Of a DNA stretch of 52,848 nt, positions 27,528 through 37,598 are shown piece after piece. A program made the position numbers and the translations under genes. Location: IMG/VR virus record IMGVR_UViG_3300007960_008803, positions 1 to 52,848 of that record. One strand, 5' to 3'. The notes below the pieces were generated by a model. It had not been told where the DNA came from, ran no database searches, and saw nothing but the letters and a program-made list of their open reading frames with translations. Source of the DNA: a virus. Numbering within the stretch: position 1 is the first letter of the stretch; every line of letters starts with the position of its first letter.

Positions 27528-27950
27528 ATGTCGGTCAAAAATAATTATTTCGGAATATCAGCATTAAGAGATATTACAGTAAAAGTGCCATTGAACATTG
27601 AAGGTAATAATGTAGGCTACGAAACTTTAAACGAAGAAGAAATATCTGAGGTTATAAAGTTCAATTTAAAGTCAATAATTCTAACACATCCCGGAGAGCG
27701 TATGGATACCCGTTTTGGAGTTGGAATAAAGCGTTTTCTATTTGAACAAGCTGGTGATGAGCTTTACCAAACAGTACAATCTACAATATTTAATCAAATA
27801 AGAACATATATGCCTTGGTTGACTAATGTGAACGTTCAGGTTTTTGGAGAAGACAATGAAAGAAAACTATCTGTAGCAATAAAATACAAGTTGAATAGTC
27901 CCGAGATTGTGGATTATTTTGAACTTTCTCTTTCAATTGATGAATTATAA
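27528..27950 (+). CDS. 25: Baseplate wedge protein gp25 (GPW/gp25 family)
   Basis: This 140-residue protein matches gp25. It opens with NYFGISALRDITVKVPLN, then HPGERMDTRFGVGIKRFLFE (family signature, about residues 54-73), and ends with the TYMPWLTNVNV strand region. gp25-type proteins bind the sheath initiator end of baseplate wedges and are shared with R-type pyocins and type VI secretion (TssE). AGAGGA precedes the ATG. It is followed by gp6, its partner in the wedge core. Confidence 0.95.
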   Translation: MSVKNNYFGISALRDITVKVPLNIEGNNVGYETLNEEEISEVIKFNLKSIILTHPGERMDTRFGVGIKRFLFEQAGDELYQTVQSTIFNQIRTYMPWLTNVNVQVFGEDNERKLSVAIKYKLNSPEIVDYFELSLSIDEL

Positions 27951-27969
27951 AAATTTTATTGCCTTAATC

Positions 27970-27978
27970 CTATTTATT
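27970..27978 (+). promoter_or_regulatory. CTATTTATT motif, candidate late promoter
   Basis: An exact CTATTTATT lies in the 44-base gap before the gp6 gene, ending 16 bases before the ATG with AGAGGA (27982-27987) between. If it is a -10 element, the leader would be about 10 nt, as short as those of the host-type promoters. No -35 box is visible, as expected for a gp55-type late promoter. Confidence 0.4.
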
Positions 27979-27994
27979 ATCAGAGGATTGACAG

Positions 27995-29806
27995 ATGCCG
28001 AAGAACAAAAATATTCCAATAAAATACACCAGTAGAGACTTTAATTCAATAAAGAAAGACTTAATAGAACATGCTAAGAGATATTATCCTGATAACTATA
28101 ATGATTTCTCTGAGGCTTCCTTTGGATCTTTAATGTTTGACACCGTTTCGTACATAGGAGATGTATTATCTTATTATTTAGACTATTCAGTCAATGAATC
28201 ATTCTTAGATACAGCAATCGAGTTTCCAAATGTCAGAAGACATGCAAAGAACCTAGGTTATAATTTTACAGGAATACCTGTTGCTTTCGGTTCAGTTGCT
28301 TTATTCATTGAAGTACCAGCAAACTCAGATGGAAATGGACCAAATACATCATACATTCCGGTCCTTAAAAAAGGAGCTGAATTTCTTGGTGGCAATGGAA
28401 CAACTTACACTTTATTAGAAGACGTTAGGTTTGATAGACCAGAGAATGATATAATAGCAGTTAAATTTAACAATGTAACAGGTCAAGCAACTCATTATGC
28501 AATAAGATCTTTCGGTCAAGTTTCATCAGGTAAATCATTTACAGCTATTATTGATTTGTCTCAAGCAACATTTAAAAAATTTAGAAGAGTACAAGTAGGA
28601 GATAATACAATTTCTGAGATAATTGATGTAAGAGATGCCGAAGGAAATGTGTTTTATGAAGTTGACTTCTTATCTCAAGAAACAGTCTTTGTTGAAACAA
28701 CAAACCCTACAGCTTTATCAGACGGTGTTAGATCTATAATGAAGCCATATGTAACAGCCCGTAGATTTATCTTAGAACAAGACGATACAGGAACTTATAT
28801 ACAATTTGGTTTCGGATCAGACGACGATGACGATTCAGGACTTGCAGATCCATCTCAAGTAGCTGTTCAAATGCATGGCAAGAATTATGTTACAAGTAAA
28901 GCAATAGATCCAACAAAGCTATTAGGCACAGACAAGCTTGGGATATCTCCACAAGGAACAACACTAACAGTTACTTACAGAAAGAATGATGGTAATATTA
29001 CCAACGCAGGACCAAGAACAATTAAAGAGGTTTCTTTTTCGAATCTAGTATTTAGTAATCCTAACACTTTAGACAGTGGTCTTATCAATACTGTTAAGTC
29101 TAGTTTAGAAGTTATCAATGATGAACCGATAGTTGGTTCTTCTGTTGATTTTACAATAGATGAATTGAAAGTAAGGTCAAAGAACTTTTTTGCTTCTCAA
29201 AACAGAGCTGTTACCAAAATGGATTACGAAGCAATTGCTTACAATATGCCAACAAAATTTGGCCAAGTAAAAAGAGTTAATGTTATCAATAATCCTTTTG
29301 CTACTAATAAGAAGCTAGCTATTTACGTTGCTTCAATAGATAATCAAGGAGCATTTGTTCAAACAAATCAGGCAACAAAAAATAATTTAAAAAATTGGTT
29401 AAACCAGTATGCGTCGATAAATGATGTTATTGAGATATTTGATGCAAAGATTGTAAACTTTTCAATTGATTTTTCAATAATGACAGACAATAGATATGAT
29501 ACATCGACAGTATTGGCTAATGCTATCACAAGACTTAAGAATAAATATTCAGAAAAGTTTTACATTGGTGAACCGATCTATATTAACGACATCTACAATC
29601 TTCTCTCAAAAACAGAAGGTGTGATTGATGTTAAAGAAGTTAAGATTGAAAATAAAAACGCTTCAAACCACGGAACAGGATATTCAAATATTCAATTGGA
29701 AATGCAGGATATGATCTCACAAGATAGAACTTACTACAAGGCTCCAAAAAACGTAATATTTGAACTCAAGTTTCCGAATCAAGACATCAAAGGGAAAGCA
29801 AGATAA
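27995..29806 (+). CDS. 6: Baseplate wedge protein gp6 (J-like family)
   Basis: This 603-residue protein has the gp6/baseplate J-type N-terminus: IKYTSRDFNSIKKDLIEHAK, FGSLMFDTVSYIGDVLSYYL, then ESFLDTAIEFPNVRRHAKNL (roughly residues 7-88). The C-terminal half has the conserved RAVTKMDYEAIAYNMP and a final domain IYINDIYNLLSKTEGVIDV. gp6 forms the dimeric ring that joins baseplate wedges. A run of acidic residues (SDDDDD) lies near residue 270. Its stop overlaps the next ATG by one base. Confidence 0.93.
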   Translation: MPKNKNIPIKYTSRDFNSIKKDLIEHAKRYYPDNYNDFSEASFGSLMFDTVSYIGDVLSYYLDYSVNESFLDTAIEFPNVRRHAKNLGYNFTGIPVAFGSVALFIEVPANSDGNGPNTSYIPVLKKGAEFLGGNGTTYTLLEDVRFDRPENDIIAVKFNNVTGQATHYAIRSFGQVSSGKSFTAIIDLSQATFKKFRRVQVGDNTISEIIDVRDAEGNVFYEVDFLSQETVFVETTNPTALSDGVRSIMKPYVTARRFILEQDDTGTYIQFGFGSDDDDDSGLADPSQVAVQMHGKNYVTSKAIDPTKLLGTDKLGISPQGTTLTVTYRKNDGNITNAGPRTIKEVSFSNLVFSNPNTLDSGLINTVKSSLEVINDEPIVGSSVDFTIDELKVRSKNFFASQNRAVTKMDYEAIAYNMPTKFGQVKRVNVINNPFATNKKLAIYVASIDNQGAFVQTNQATKNNLKNWLNQYASINDVIEIFDAKIVNFSIDFSIMTDNRYDTSTVLANAITRLKNKYSEKFYIGEPIYINDIYNLLSKTEGVIDVKEVKIENKNASNHGTGYSNIQLEMQDMISQDRTYYKAPKNVIFELKFPNQDIKGKAR

Positions 29807-31227
29807 TGGCTATTAAAAAATACTTTGCAACAGCAGACAATACAATTTCCAATGCTTTTGATGAAACCCTTTTATCATCAAACAGAGCAACGGGCTCCAA
29901 TATGGGAGCTTCTGATATTTTAGAAGTCTTTCAAATTTATGGACAGGCTACAACCAGCTCATCAGAGCTTTCAAGAATTTTGATTCAATTTGACACAGAT
30001 CAAATATCCTCGGATAGAACAGCCGGTAAAATACCTGCTGCTGGTTCTGTAAACTTTTATCTCAATCTCTACAACGCTGAGCATTCCTCGACATTACCTG
30101 AAAATTTTGATCTCACAATCTCTGCTGTGTCTCAATCATGGCAAGAAGGTAACGGTCTTGACATGGTTAACTACACCGACAAAACATACAATGTAACTGG
30201 TTCTAACTGGAATAGCAGAGGAACTGAAGGACTTTGGGATTCTGCCGGAGGAGACTATCATGCTTCTCCAACATTTAATAAAAACTTCCCAGAAGGCTAT
30301 GAAAATCTTTCTGTTGACGTCACATCTCTTGTAGAAGAATGGCTTGACGGAACAAAAGACAATTATGGTTTTGGAATAAAACTTAAAGATAACTTGGAAT
30401 CAGCAACAAAGTCTTATTACACAAAAAAATTCTTTGCAAGAGGAACCGAGTTCTTTTTCAACAGACCAAGTTTGGAAGCTAAGTGGAATGATTCTATAAC
30501 GGACGATAGAGGTGCTTTCTTTGCGTCTTCTTCTCTAGCCCCTGCCAATGACAACCTAAACACTTTGTACCTCTACAATCGCATTAGAGGGCGATTAAGA
30601 GACATACCTGCTGTAGGTACTGATGACATCGAAGTGTCGCTTTACACAGAAGCTGGAGGAACTCAAATTGGTTCTACATTCACTGGTTCACATGTTTCAA
30701 CTGGAATTTACAAATGCAGTGTTTATGCAGATACAGATGACACGTCAATAATTGACGTTTGGCATTCAGGTGGAGTTGAATATCACACAGGTTCAATTTC
30801 GGTTTTATCAGAAAATGCGGAGATAATAGATGAAAACACAAGATATCTTCTTTCAATTCCAAACTTGAACAAAGAATACAGAAATACAGATAAAGTAAGA
30901 TTTAAGTTATATGTAAGACCAAAGAATTGGTCTCCGACAATTTACACAGTTGCAAAAGCGACACCAGAATCGACAGTTATTCATTCAGCTTCATATGAGA
31001 TTTGCAGATCAATTGATAACTTAGTGGTTATTCCGCACGATACAGGGTCTAATTTATCGACTAAATTATCATACAATGTTAGTGGTAACTACTTTGACAT
31101 AGATATGTCTTACTTCGAGCCAGGCTATGATTACGATATAAAGTTTGCTTTTTATGATGAATATCTTGAAAGCTGGAATCACCAACCTTATCAATTTAAA
31201 TTTAAAGTGAGAGAAGATGAGTATTAA
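29806..31227 (+). CDS. Virion protein with DNRLRE-type domain
   Basis: Of its 473 residues, about 1-220 form a beta-sandwich of the DNRLRE type: YFATADNTISNAF, then SRILIQFDTDQI, the Trp-rich core AVSQSWQEGNGLDMVNYTD, and VDVTSLVEEWLDGTKDNYGF. The rest contains further beta-rich repeats (IEVSLYTEAGGTQIGSTFTG; GIYKCSVYADTDD). DNRLRE modules occur in cell-surface and carbohydrate-related proteins. In a phage tail operon this suggests a peripheral baseplate or host-contact part. It occupies the place that gp7/gp8 hold next to gp6 in T4, but I see no clear similarity to them. Confidence 0.75.
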   Translation: MAIKKYFATADNTISNAFDETLLSSNRATGSNMGASDILEVFQIYGQATTSSSELSRILIQFDTDQISSDRTAGKIPAAGSVNFYLNLYNAEHSSTLPENFDLTISAVSQSWQEGNGLDMVNYTDKTYNVTGSNWNSRGTEGLWDSAGGDYHASPTFNKNFPEGYENLSVDVTSLVEEWLDGTKDNYGFGIKLKDNLESATKSYYTKKFFARGTEFFFNRPSLEAKWNDSITDDRGAFFASSSLAPANDNLNTLYLYNRIRGRLRDIPAVGTDDIEVSLYTEAGGTQIGSTFTGSHVSTGIYKCSVYADTDDTSIIDVWHSGGVEYHTGSISVLSENAEIIDENTRYLLSIPNLNKEYRNTDKVRFKLYVRPKNWSPTIYTVAKATPESTVIHSASYEICRSIDNLVVIPHDTGSNLSTKLSYNVSGNYFDIDMSYFEPGYDYDIKFAFYDEYLESWNHQPYQFKFKVREDEY

Positions 31228-32461
31228 AGATTTTTTTTATAAAAAAGAAGTTGTTCTTGAAGACCAATCAAAACTAACTTCTTCGGTTGAATCTGCGGAT
31301 TTAATTGAGGAAATAAGAGAACAAAACAAGACTTTTGTTCCTGATGTAGATTTTTCTGATCCAAAAAACTTCGCAAGATTTGGTTCCGCTAAAGAATATT
31401 ACGAAGGATCTATCAAAAGAATTTATGAACAATATCCTTACGATGGCTCCGAAGCAGAAAAGCTAAGCTTCTATAACGATTCAACGTTTCTCGACCAATG
31501 GTTATTTGACAACAAATATCCAAAATCTACTGGTTATGCAGTCTTCTCAGCAGATGGTTGGGGAACTGCAACAACAATTAACGACTACGGTAAACCAAAT
31601 GTTTTGGAATATATATACTCTGCCGGTGGATTGCGAGAAGCTTCTCTTTATCAACACACAGGTTCTGATACAATTAGTTCAGGACAACTAAAGAATGTTT
31701 TTGACAAAGGCGTTAAACACGATTCGGATAAGAACAGAACTTTAAATTACAGAATGAAGATGGACGATGGTCTCACAATTCAATTTTGGATGAAAAAAGA
31801 CGAATTCCTTCCTTCCTCTACAAGACGAGAAGTCATTCTTGACCTTTGGAATGGCGTAACCACATCTGGTTCGCATGATTACGGACGTTTGATACTTGAA
31901 ATGTCTGCTTCCGATAAGCAAGAGTCTGCGCTAAGATTGACACTGTATTCAGGTTCTTATGGTATTGTTGATCAACCAATCGCACTTAGTTCTTATGGAT
32001 CAGCGTCGATAGCAAATGGTGAATGGCAACACCACACAATCACAGTTAAAGCAGCTTCTCAAAATCTCGAGATAAGTTACTACAACAACGGTATCTTGAA
32101 CAGCGGTTCGACATACAGCACTACCAATACACTAGGTGAGATACCCAATAACATTAACGGATATCTTGGAGCCTTACAAACAGCTTCATATGGAAATGAT
32201 TATCATAATCAAGATATGGTAGGAGCAGGAAAACTTTCTGCTTCTCTCGACGATTTCAGATATTGGAAAAAAGAATTAGATGCCCAGTACATTAAAAACA
32301 CTTGGTTCTACCCAATTGGTGGAGGATCAAATTCTGATGATAACAGAACTTCACTTGGAGTTTATTACAAGTTTAACGAAGGTGTTGTAGGAAATACAGC
32401 GTATGATGCGACCGTCTTGGATTATTCAGGAAGAATTGCAAACGGAACTTGGACAGGATAA
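31217..32461 (+). CDS. LamG/concanavalin-like virion protein ending at an in-frame TAA
   Basis: In this 414-residue protein, residues of about 185-400 form a LamG-like jelly roll: LTIQFWMKKDEF, GEWQHHTITV, SLDDFRYWKKELDAQYIKN, then the typical exit YYKFNEGVVGN and LDYSGRIANGTWTG. The TAA at 32459-32461 comes right there. The reading frame continues unbroken after the stop into the 1695-codon gene downstream, in the same phase. The peptide just after the stop (TTSSRNTGSAYVSASIL) reads as a natural continuation. The ATG at 31217 lies 11 bases inside the previous gene. It may be a free-standing protein, or the first part of a 2127-codon reading frame. Confidence 0.75.
   Translation: MSIKDFFYKKEVVLEDQSKLTSSVESADLIEEIREQNKTFVPDVDFSDPKNFARFGSAKEYYEGSIKRIYEQYPYDGSEAEKLSFYNDSTFLDQWLFDNKYPKSTGYAVFSADGWGTATTINDYGKPNVLEYIYSAGGLREASLYQHTGSDTISSGQLKNVFDKGVKHDSDKNRTLNYRMKMDDGLTIQFWMKKDEFLPSSTRREVILDLWNGVTTSGSHDYGRLILEMSASDKQESALRLTLYSGSYGIVDQPIALSSYGSASIANGEWQHHTITVKAASQNLEISYYNNGILNSGSTYSTTNTLGEIPNNINGYLGALQTASYGNDYHNQDMVGAGKLSASLDDFRYWKKELDAQYIKNTWFYPIGGGSNSDDNRTSLGVYYKFNEGVVGNTAYDATVLDYSGRIANGTWTG
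32459..32461 (+). other. In-frame TAA dividing a possible 2127-codon reading frame
   Basis: Bases 31217-37597 are one frame except for this TAA. The context is GGA TAA ACA ACT. No Shine-Dalgarno site lies between it and the next usable starts (TTG 32510, ATG 32579), while nearly all other genes here have one. The context does not match the CARYYA readthrough signal. A point error (for example TAT to TAA), a recent nonsense mutation, readthrough or re-initiation all remain possible. Confidence 0.8.
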
Positions 32462-32509
32462 ACAACTAGTTCTAGAAATACAGGATCAGCATACGTTAGT
32501 GCCTCAATA

Positions 32510-35500
32510 TTGCAATCTGAACCCGGTGATCCCATCATCCGGTTAGATCACCCTAGCGTTCAATCTTTGTTGACTGAGATGGCAACAAGCGGCTCTAATC
32601 ACGATAGAGATAATACAATAAGAATGTATGATATGGTTCCTGCTTGGCTTCGAGAAGAAGATACAAATGGAAATATAAATTATCTTTTTCAAATACTTTC
32701 TTCATACTTTGACACACTTTATTGTCAAATCAAAGAAGTTCCAAAGTTAAAAGACAAAAACTACTTCGATAGTGGCAATATGCCTTATGAGTTCATCGAT
32801 AGAATGTTGTCCGAGAAAGGATTATTGGTTCCGAATACGTTTGTATCCTCAGAAATTTTGAACACATTTTGGCAAAGAGACGATCAGAACAATTATTTTG
32901 AGCAATCAATTGAGAAAACAAAACGACAAATTTATTATAACATCTACAATAATCTCGAGTTTATCTTAAAATCGAAAGGAACTGAGAAGTCGTTCCGTAA
33001 TTTATTAAGATGTTTTGGTATTGATGACGAAGTTATTAAGTTAAATGTTTACACCGATAATGCAACTCATTATTTAAAAGACAGATACAAAAACTCGTCT
33101 GTTAAATCAAAATTTGTTAACTTCAATAAACCTTCTAGATTTGGAGCTTCAATAACACAAACCACTTCTTCAATTAATTCATTGACATTTATCTCTGGTT
33201 CTGATACAGCAAGACTTGAAAGAAACAACGCTTTTACAATTGAAGGTGATGTGTTGTTCCCCGAGCCAAGAAAAGTTGAAGATAATGATTACTTTGTTGC
33301 ATCATTTATTTCAAGCTCGATATTTGGCTTTCACGAGGCAAATTCTTCGGATAGCACCGATTACACCTTTGGCGGCTCAAACGACGCCAATTTGCAATTT
33401 TACGCCGTTAAAGAGGAAGTTGGTTCTACCTCTGCAAAGTTTGTTGTAAAAAATGCTGATGATTCAATTGTTGTCGAATCTGATTTGTTTGAGGAAGTAT
33501 ACACAAACGAAAGATGGAACTTTTCTTTAACTATTGAACCAGTTGGATACCCTTTCGCTGGATCTTTCTTAAGTTCATCAAATCCAGATTATAATATTAG
33601 ACTTTATGGCGTCACCTACAATAACGAAGAAATCAAAAACCAATTTACTTTAACTGCTTCTGTTAGCAATACCGTGGGCATTTCTTTATTAACAAAACCA
33701 AAAAGACTGTATGTTGGAGCAAATAAGACCAATTTTACTGGTTCTGTGATAGCTTCAACAGATGTAAAGATCGGTTCAATAAGAATGTGGATGGATAAAT
33801 TGTCTAACGAAGCTATTCAACAGCACAATTTAGACCCTAAAAACTACGGACACAACAAGATTTATGGTTCTCCGACCGTTTTTTTCCATGATATTTCTGG
33901 TTCTTCACAAATTCCTGCTATGGATTCTCTTATTCTTCATTGGAATTTTGATGAAAATGCGTCCTCTGATGCAAATGGAGAGTTTGTTGTTGAGGATTTC
34001 TCAAGTGGATCAACCTCAAATCTCTATGGTTGGGCATCAAATATCATTGAAAGAGAAAACAAAGGTCTTGGTTTGGACTTTCCTGCGTCTGAAGAGGTGT
34101 TTACAAACGAATTTATCTTTGCGAGAAGAAAAGAATTGCCTGAGATATCGTTCACCGATGATAGAATCACAATAATGGACGATGAAAAAGAGTTTTTTAT
34201 TGAAGACGAAGACACAACCGACAATGTTTTCTCTCTTGAGAAGTCAATGAATCAATCAATTTCTGAGGAAATGATAAGAACATTCTCGACAATGAAAGAA
34301 TATGCAAATCTTTTTGCCAAACCTGTTGATTATTATCGTCAAGAATACAAACGTTTAAGAAAAGCTCGTTCTCTTTTCTTCGAGAGAACCACCGGAAATC
34401 CTGACTTTGATAAGTTTACTGAATATTTCAAGTGGATTGACACATCTGTATCATTCTTTATCGAGCAATTAAAGCCTGCTTCTGTCACATTTAATGAAGG
34501 AATCGCAAACGTTGTTGAATCTCATATTTTTGAAAGACCAAAGAACGAAAGAAAATTCCCAACCATCAAAACCCTTCAATCTACAATGGGTTCTTTGCGA
34601 GGTATCGGAGAGCTTGACTACAATTGGAAGTTCGGACATGCTCCTGACTACAAAAGCTCAACAGATGATATCCATTGTCTTTGGAAAAAAGAAAGAGAAG
34701 TTCGAGAAGACATAGCTGATAGGGAAACAATAAGAAAAATACTTGGTTCTAAAACTGGTGGTATAATCAAAAGACTTGGAGATCCCACAACAGATCCTCA
34801 AACTGCTTATATAGCCCAAGGTTATGCTGAGGCCACAAGAAGGTTTTCAAAACCTTACAAATTAACAGCTGAGGCTTCAACTACAATTCACGGTGGAACA
34901 AATTACAACGAGAATAGAAATAGAGACTTTATTTTTGATAATATCAAACCTCATGGCTCAAAGACATCAATAGGAATCCCAGTAAATGTTGTAGTAGTAG
35001 GTATCGGACCAGGTCAAGGAATAATTAATTCATCTGTATGTGATGATATAGAAGATCCAAACAAAAAAGAAAAATACAACTTTAGAATGACCGTTGGTAA
35101 AGACTCGTCAGGTGATGGTTCACAACCCTCAACAGGATCTTTGGACTTGGTTTATGAAGTTAAATCCGCTTATGGTTCTCCATTTAATATTGTTTCAGGA
35201 AACGTAGACGATGGAACAAACAGAACTGTAGATCAGAATTACAAAGATAGTGTAATTTTGACTAACTTGCATTCTGATACCACATATATTTCAAATGATG
35301 TTCCAATGCAAGGACCTTTTACTGAAACTTGGGTTGGAGGTCGTCAAAATAGACATGTTCAATTGAATAAATATAATGAAGATTACACAACAACTAATAA
35401 ATTGGACGATCAATACACAAGACCAGAAGCTTATAGGATTTTGTTTGGAGAACATCCTGATGAATCTGTTCAAGATGGTGCTCTTGGGATTGTTGGCCCT

Positions 35501-37597
35501 GATTATGGTGGCCCTTATCCTGATACCACAAGAAAATGGGCTATTTATTATAGAGATTTTAGAGGAAAGCGTCCTTACAATATTCAAAATATCCAAGGTG
35601 ACCAGTATCGTCAAGGAAACTATACAAGAAAATATGAATATTTTAGTTCTGTTGGTCGTTTGGAAAATAATTCAAGATTTAAAAAAGCAGGATCTGAAAC
35701 AGGTTATGAATTAAGCGGAACCTTTTTACCAACACAGATAAAACAAGATTTACCACAAACAACTCACCCTTTGACCCTTGTGGCTCAAAATAATTCTAGA
35801 GTTGGTAATGTTTTCGGTTCAGGAATATCAAACAGGATAAACCCATTAGATGCGTTTAATTACGTATTTACAGTTAAAACCGGTTCTTCATTGTCTGATG
35901 GTGACCTATTACAGTTAACTGGTTCTATTAATGAGATCACCAGTATTGATAAAGAGGTCGAAGTAGATACAGATGGAAATTTCACAGCTTCTCAAGGAGA
36001 GATTTTTGTATACAATTATAGAAAAGCGTTTAGAGCCAATTCACTAAGCGATGCTCGAGCAGTAGATGGATCATACACAGGTTTATCAAATAATAATTTT
36101 TCTGTCTCAATGTGGATAAACAATACCGATTCTGATGTTTCTAGTGCATCTTATCTATTATTTTATGAAAGCGGAAATCTTAGGCATTATTTACATTTTG
36201 GATACGATGATAATAGAATTTATTATGAAAATCAAGCTGGTAGTAATGACTATTTAGAATTTGATACCAACTTAGCTTCTGTTTCTGGAAGTCAATGGGT
36301 TCATTTAATAGCAATATTTGAAATAGATGACTTAACAGATAACGCAAAAGCACCTAGGTTATGGCTGAATGGAAATCAAGTTACATCTTCTGGAGGAAGT
36401 TCTTACACTGCACCTGGTGGAGTAACTCCAGTAATAGATGAAATTAGAATACAACTGGACGATAGAGTAGCAGTTCAAGATGTAGTTCTTTGGAGTACTC
36501 TCCTAACTGGCTCTGATGCTATTGATGAATTGTACAATGGGGGTAATTGGAAAGATCCAACTACACACACTAGTGCTTCGGCCATAATAGATTATTATAA
36601 ATTTGGAGAAGAAGAATACTGGGAACAATTAGGATACAGAACACAAAATGTTCTGTCTGCTTACAACAATTCAGATTCTAAATTTATTTCTTCCAGCTAT
36701 GGACATGGAGCAAATACCTTAGAAATAACCACAACCTATGATGAAGATTTTAAATTTATTCAAGGAAAAGGAAATAGAACCAATACAGAAATTTGGGACT
36801 CTCTTAAAAACAATTTAAATTACAATTTTACCGATTGGGATGTAAGTTATGTTTCAGGTTCAAGTGAAGCTACTTTTACTATAAGACCAAAGACAACACC
36901 CTACATAAGTAATTCAAAATTTTATTTGTCAGAAACAGGAACAACGTTCGACATTTTAGATGTAATATCTCCAGATGGTGTATCTAATGTTATAGAAAAA
37001 GAATCCGATTTCTTAACTGGCTCAATAAGAAATAGAACCGTAATTACCTCTCGATTCTCTGCTCCCGGTGGTGTTGAAGTTCAAACATATGGGTATCTTG
37101 ATGCTTATGCCAGAGAATATTCTGTGCATAATAACCTAAACTACAGAAACTTATCGATTAGAGGCTCAGGAAGCGGCGAATCTGGAACAATAAGAGTAAA
37201 TAGCCACGCTAACACTAGAGACGGTTTAAGAACGCTCTATCAACGTCCTATGGGCCGTGGAGGGGTTGATTCTGTTTATGAACAAGTTGACGAAACAGAT
37301 TACAACTTAACAGCGTCATTTCACAAAGTTCCAAGAAACACTTTGGTTACACCAAGATCTGGCTCTGCCGCAGTTGAAATCGTCGAGAGAAACAACAACT
37401 ACAATTACCAATCAATAATACCAGCATCTGATTATAACTATTCTTGGGTAACTTCTTCGCTTGGTGATAATTATAATGTAAGAAGTGGAACACAAAAAGT
37501 GTTTGGTTATTGGCCAAAAGATGGCTTAAATAAAGTCAACGGGATTGTTGACACAGCAATAACCTTCCCAACAGCATCAGACATAGTTGGAGTATAG
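32510..37597 (+). CDS. Giant LamG-containing virion protein
   Basis: This is about 1695 residues if the TTG at 32510 is used; ATG 32579 is an alternative, and readthrough from the upstream gene is another. The N-terminal part (MVPAWLREEDTNGNINYLFQ; YFDTLYCQIKEVPKL; LKSKGTEKSFRNLLRCFGID) is a helical region that looks like an assembly domain. Two LamG-like modules follow, at about 225-445 (KIGSIRMWMDKLSNEAIQQH) and about 1170-1365 (FSVSMWINNTDSD; DEIRIQLDDRVAVQDVVLWS). Between them are helical and loop regions with RRKELPEISF and FFERTTGNPDFDKFTEYFKW. It ends TAG one base before the next ATG. Role: probably a baseplate-attached fibre or large wedge accessory. Confidence 0.8.
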   Translation: MQSEPGDPIIRLDHPSVQSLLTEMATSGSNHDRDNTIRMYDMVPAWLREEDTNGNINYLFQILSSYFDTLYCQIKEVPKLKDKNYFDSGNMPYEFIDRMLSEKGLLVPNTFVSSEILNTFWQRDDQNNYFEQSIEKTKRQIYYNIYNNLEFILKSKGTEKSFRNLLRCFGIDDEVIKLNVYTDNATHYLKDRYKNSSVKSKFVNFNKPSRFGASITQTTSSINSLTFISGSDTARLERNNAFTIEGDVLFPEPRKVEDNDYFVASFISSSIFGFHEANSSDSTDYTFGGSNDANLQFYAVKEEVGSTSAKFVVKNADDSIVVESDLFEEVYTNERWNFSLTIEPVGYPFAGSFLSSSNPDYNIRLYGVTYNNEEIKNQFTLTASVSNTVGISLLTKPKRLYVGANKTNFTGSVIASTDVKIGSIRMWMDKLSNEAIQQHNLDPKNYGHNKIYGSPTVFFHDISGSSQIPAMDSLILHWNFDENASSDANGEFVVEDFSSGSTSNLYGWASNIIERENKGLGLDFPASEEVFTNEFIFARRKELPEISFTDDRITIMDDEKEFFIEDEDTTDNVFSLEKSMNQSISEEMIRTFSTMKEYANLFAKPVDYYRQEYKRLRKARSLFFERTTGNPDFDKFTEYFKWIDTSVSFFIEQLKPASVTFNEGIANVVESHIFERPKNERKFPTIKTLQSTMGSLRGIGELDYNWKFGHAPDYKSSTDDIHCLWKKEREVREDIADRETIRKILGSKTGGIIKRLGDPTTDPQTAYIAQGYAEATRRFSKPYKLTAEASTTIHGGTNYNENRNRDFIFDNIKPHGSKTSIGIPVNVVVVGIGPGQGIINSSVCDDIEDPNKKEKYNFRMTVGKDSSGDGSQPSTGSLDLVYEVKSAYGSPFNIVSGNVDDGTNRTVDQNYKDSVILTNLHSDTTYISNDVPMQGPFTETWVGGRQNRHVQLNKYNEDYTTTNKLDDQYTRPEAYRILFGEHPDESVQDGALGIVGPDYGGPYPDTTRKWAIYYRDFRGKRPYNIQNIQGDQYRQGNYTRKYEYFSSVGRLENNSRFKKAGSETGYELSGTFLPTQIKQDLPQTTHPLTLVAQNNSRVGNVFGSGISNRINPLDAFNYVFTVKTGSSLSDGDLLQLTGSINEITSIDKEVEVDTDGNFTASQGEIFVYNYRKAFRANSLSDARAVDGSYTGLSNNNFSVSMWINNTDSDVSSASYLLFYESGNLRHYLHFGYDDNRIYYENQAGSNDYLEFDTNLASVSGSQWVHLIAIFEIDDLTDNAKAPRLWLNGNQVTSSGGSSYTAPGGVTPVIDEIRIQLDDRVAVQDVVLWSTLLTGSDAIDELYNGGNWKDPTTHTSASAIIDYYKFGEEEYWEQLGYRTQNVLSAYNNSDSKFISSSYGHGANTLEITTTYDEDFKFIQGKGNRTNTEIWDSLKNNLNYNFTDWDVSYVSGSSEATFTIRPKTTPYISNSKFYLSETGTTFDILDVISPDGVSNVIEKESDFLTGSIRNRTVITSRFSAPGGVEVQTYGYLDAYAREYSVHNNLNYRNLSIRGSGSGESGTIRVNSHANTRDGLRTLYQRPMGRGGVDSVYEQVDETDYNLTASFHKVPRNTLVTPRSGSAAVEIVERNNNYNYQSIIPASDYNYSWVTSSLGDNYNVRSGTQKVFGYWPKDGLNKVNGIVDTAITFPTASDIVGV

Positions 37598-37598
37598 A

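Noticed and set aside
27988-27993. TTGACA before the gp6 gene
   Set aside because: It overlaps the start codon region and no TATAAT-like box follows at 16-18 bases.
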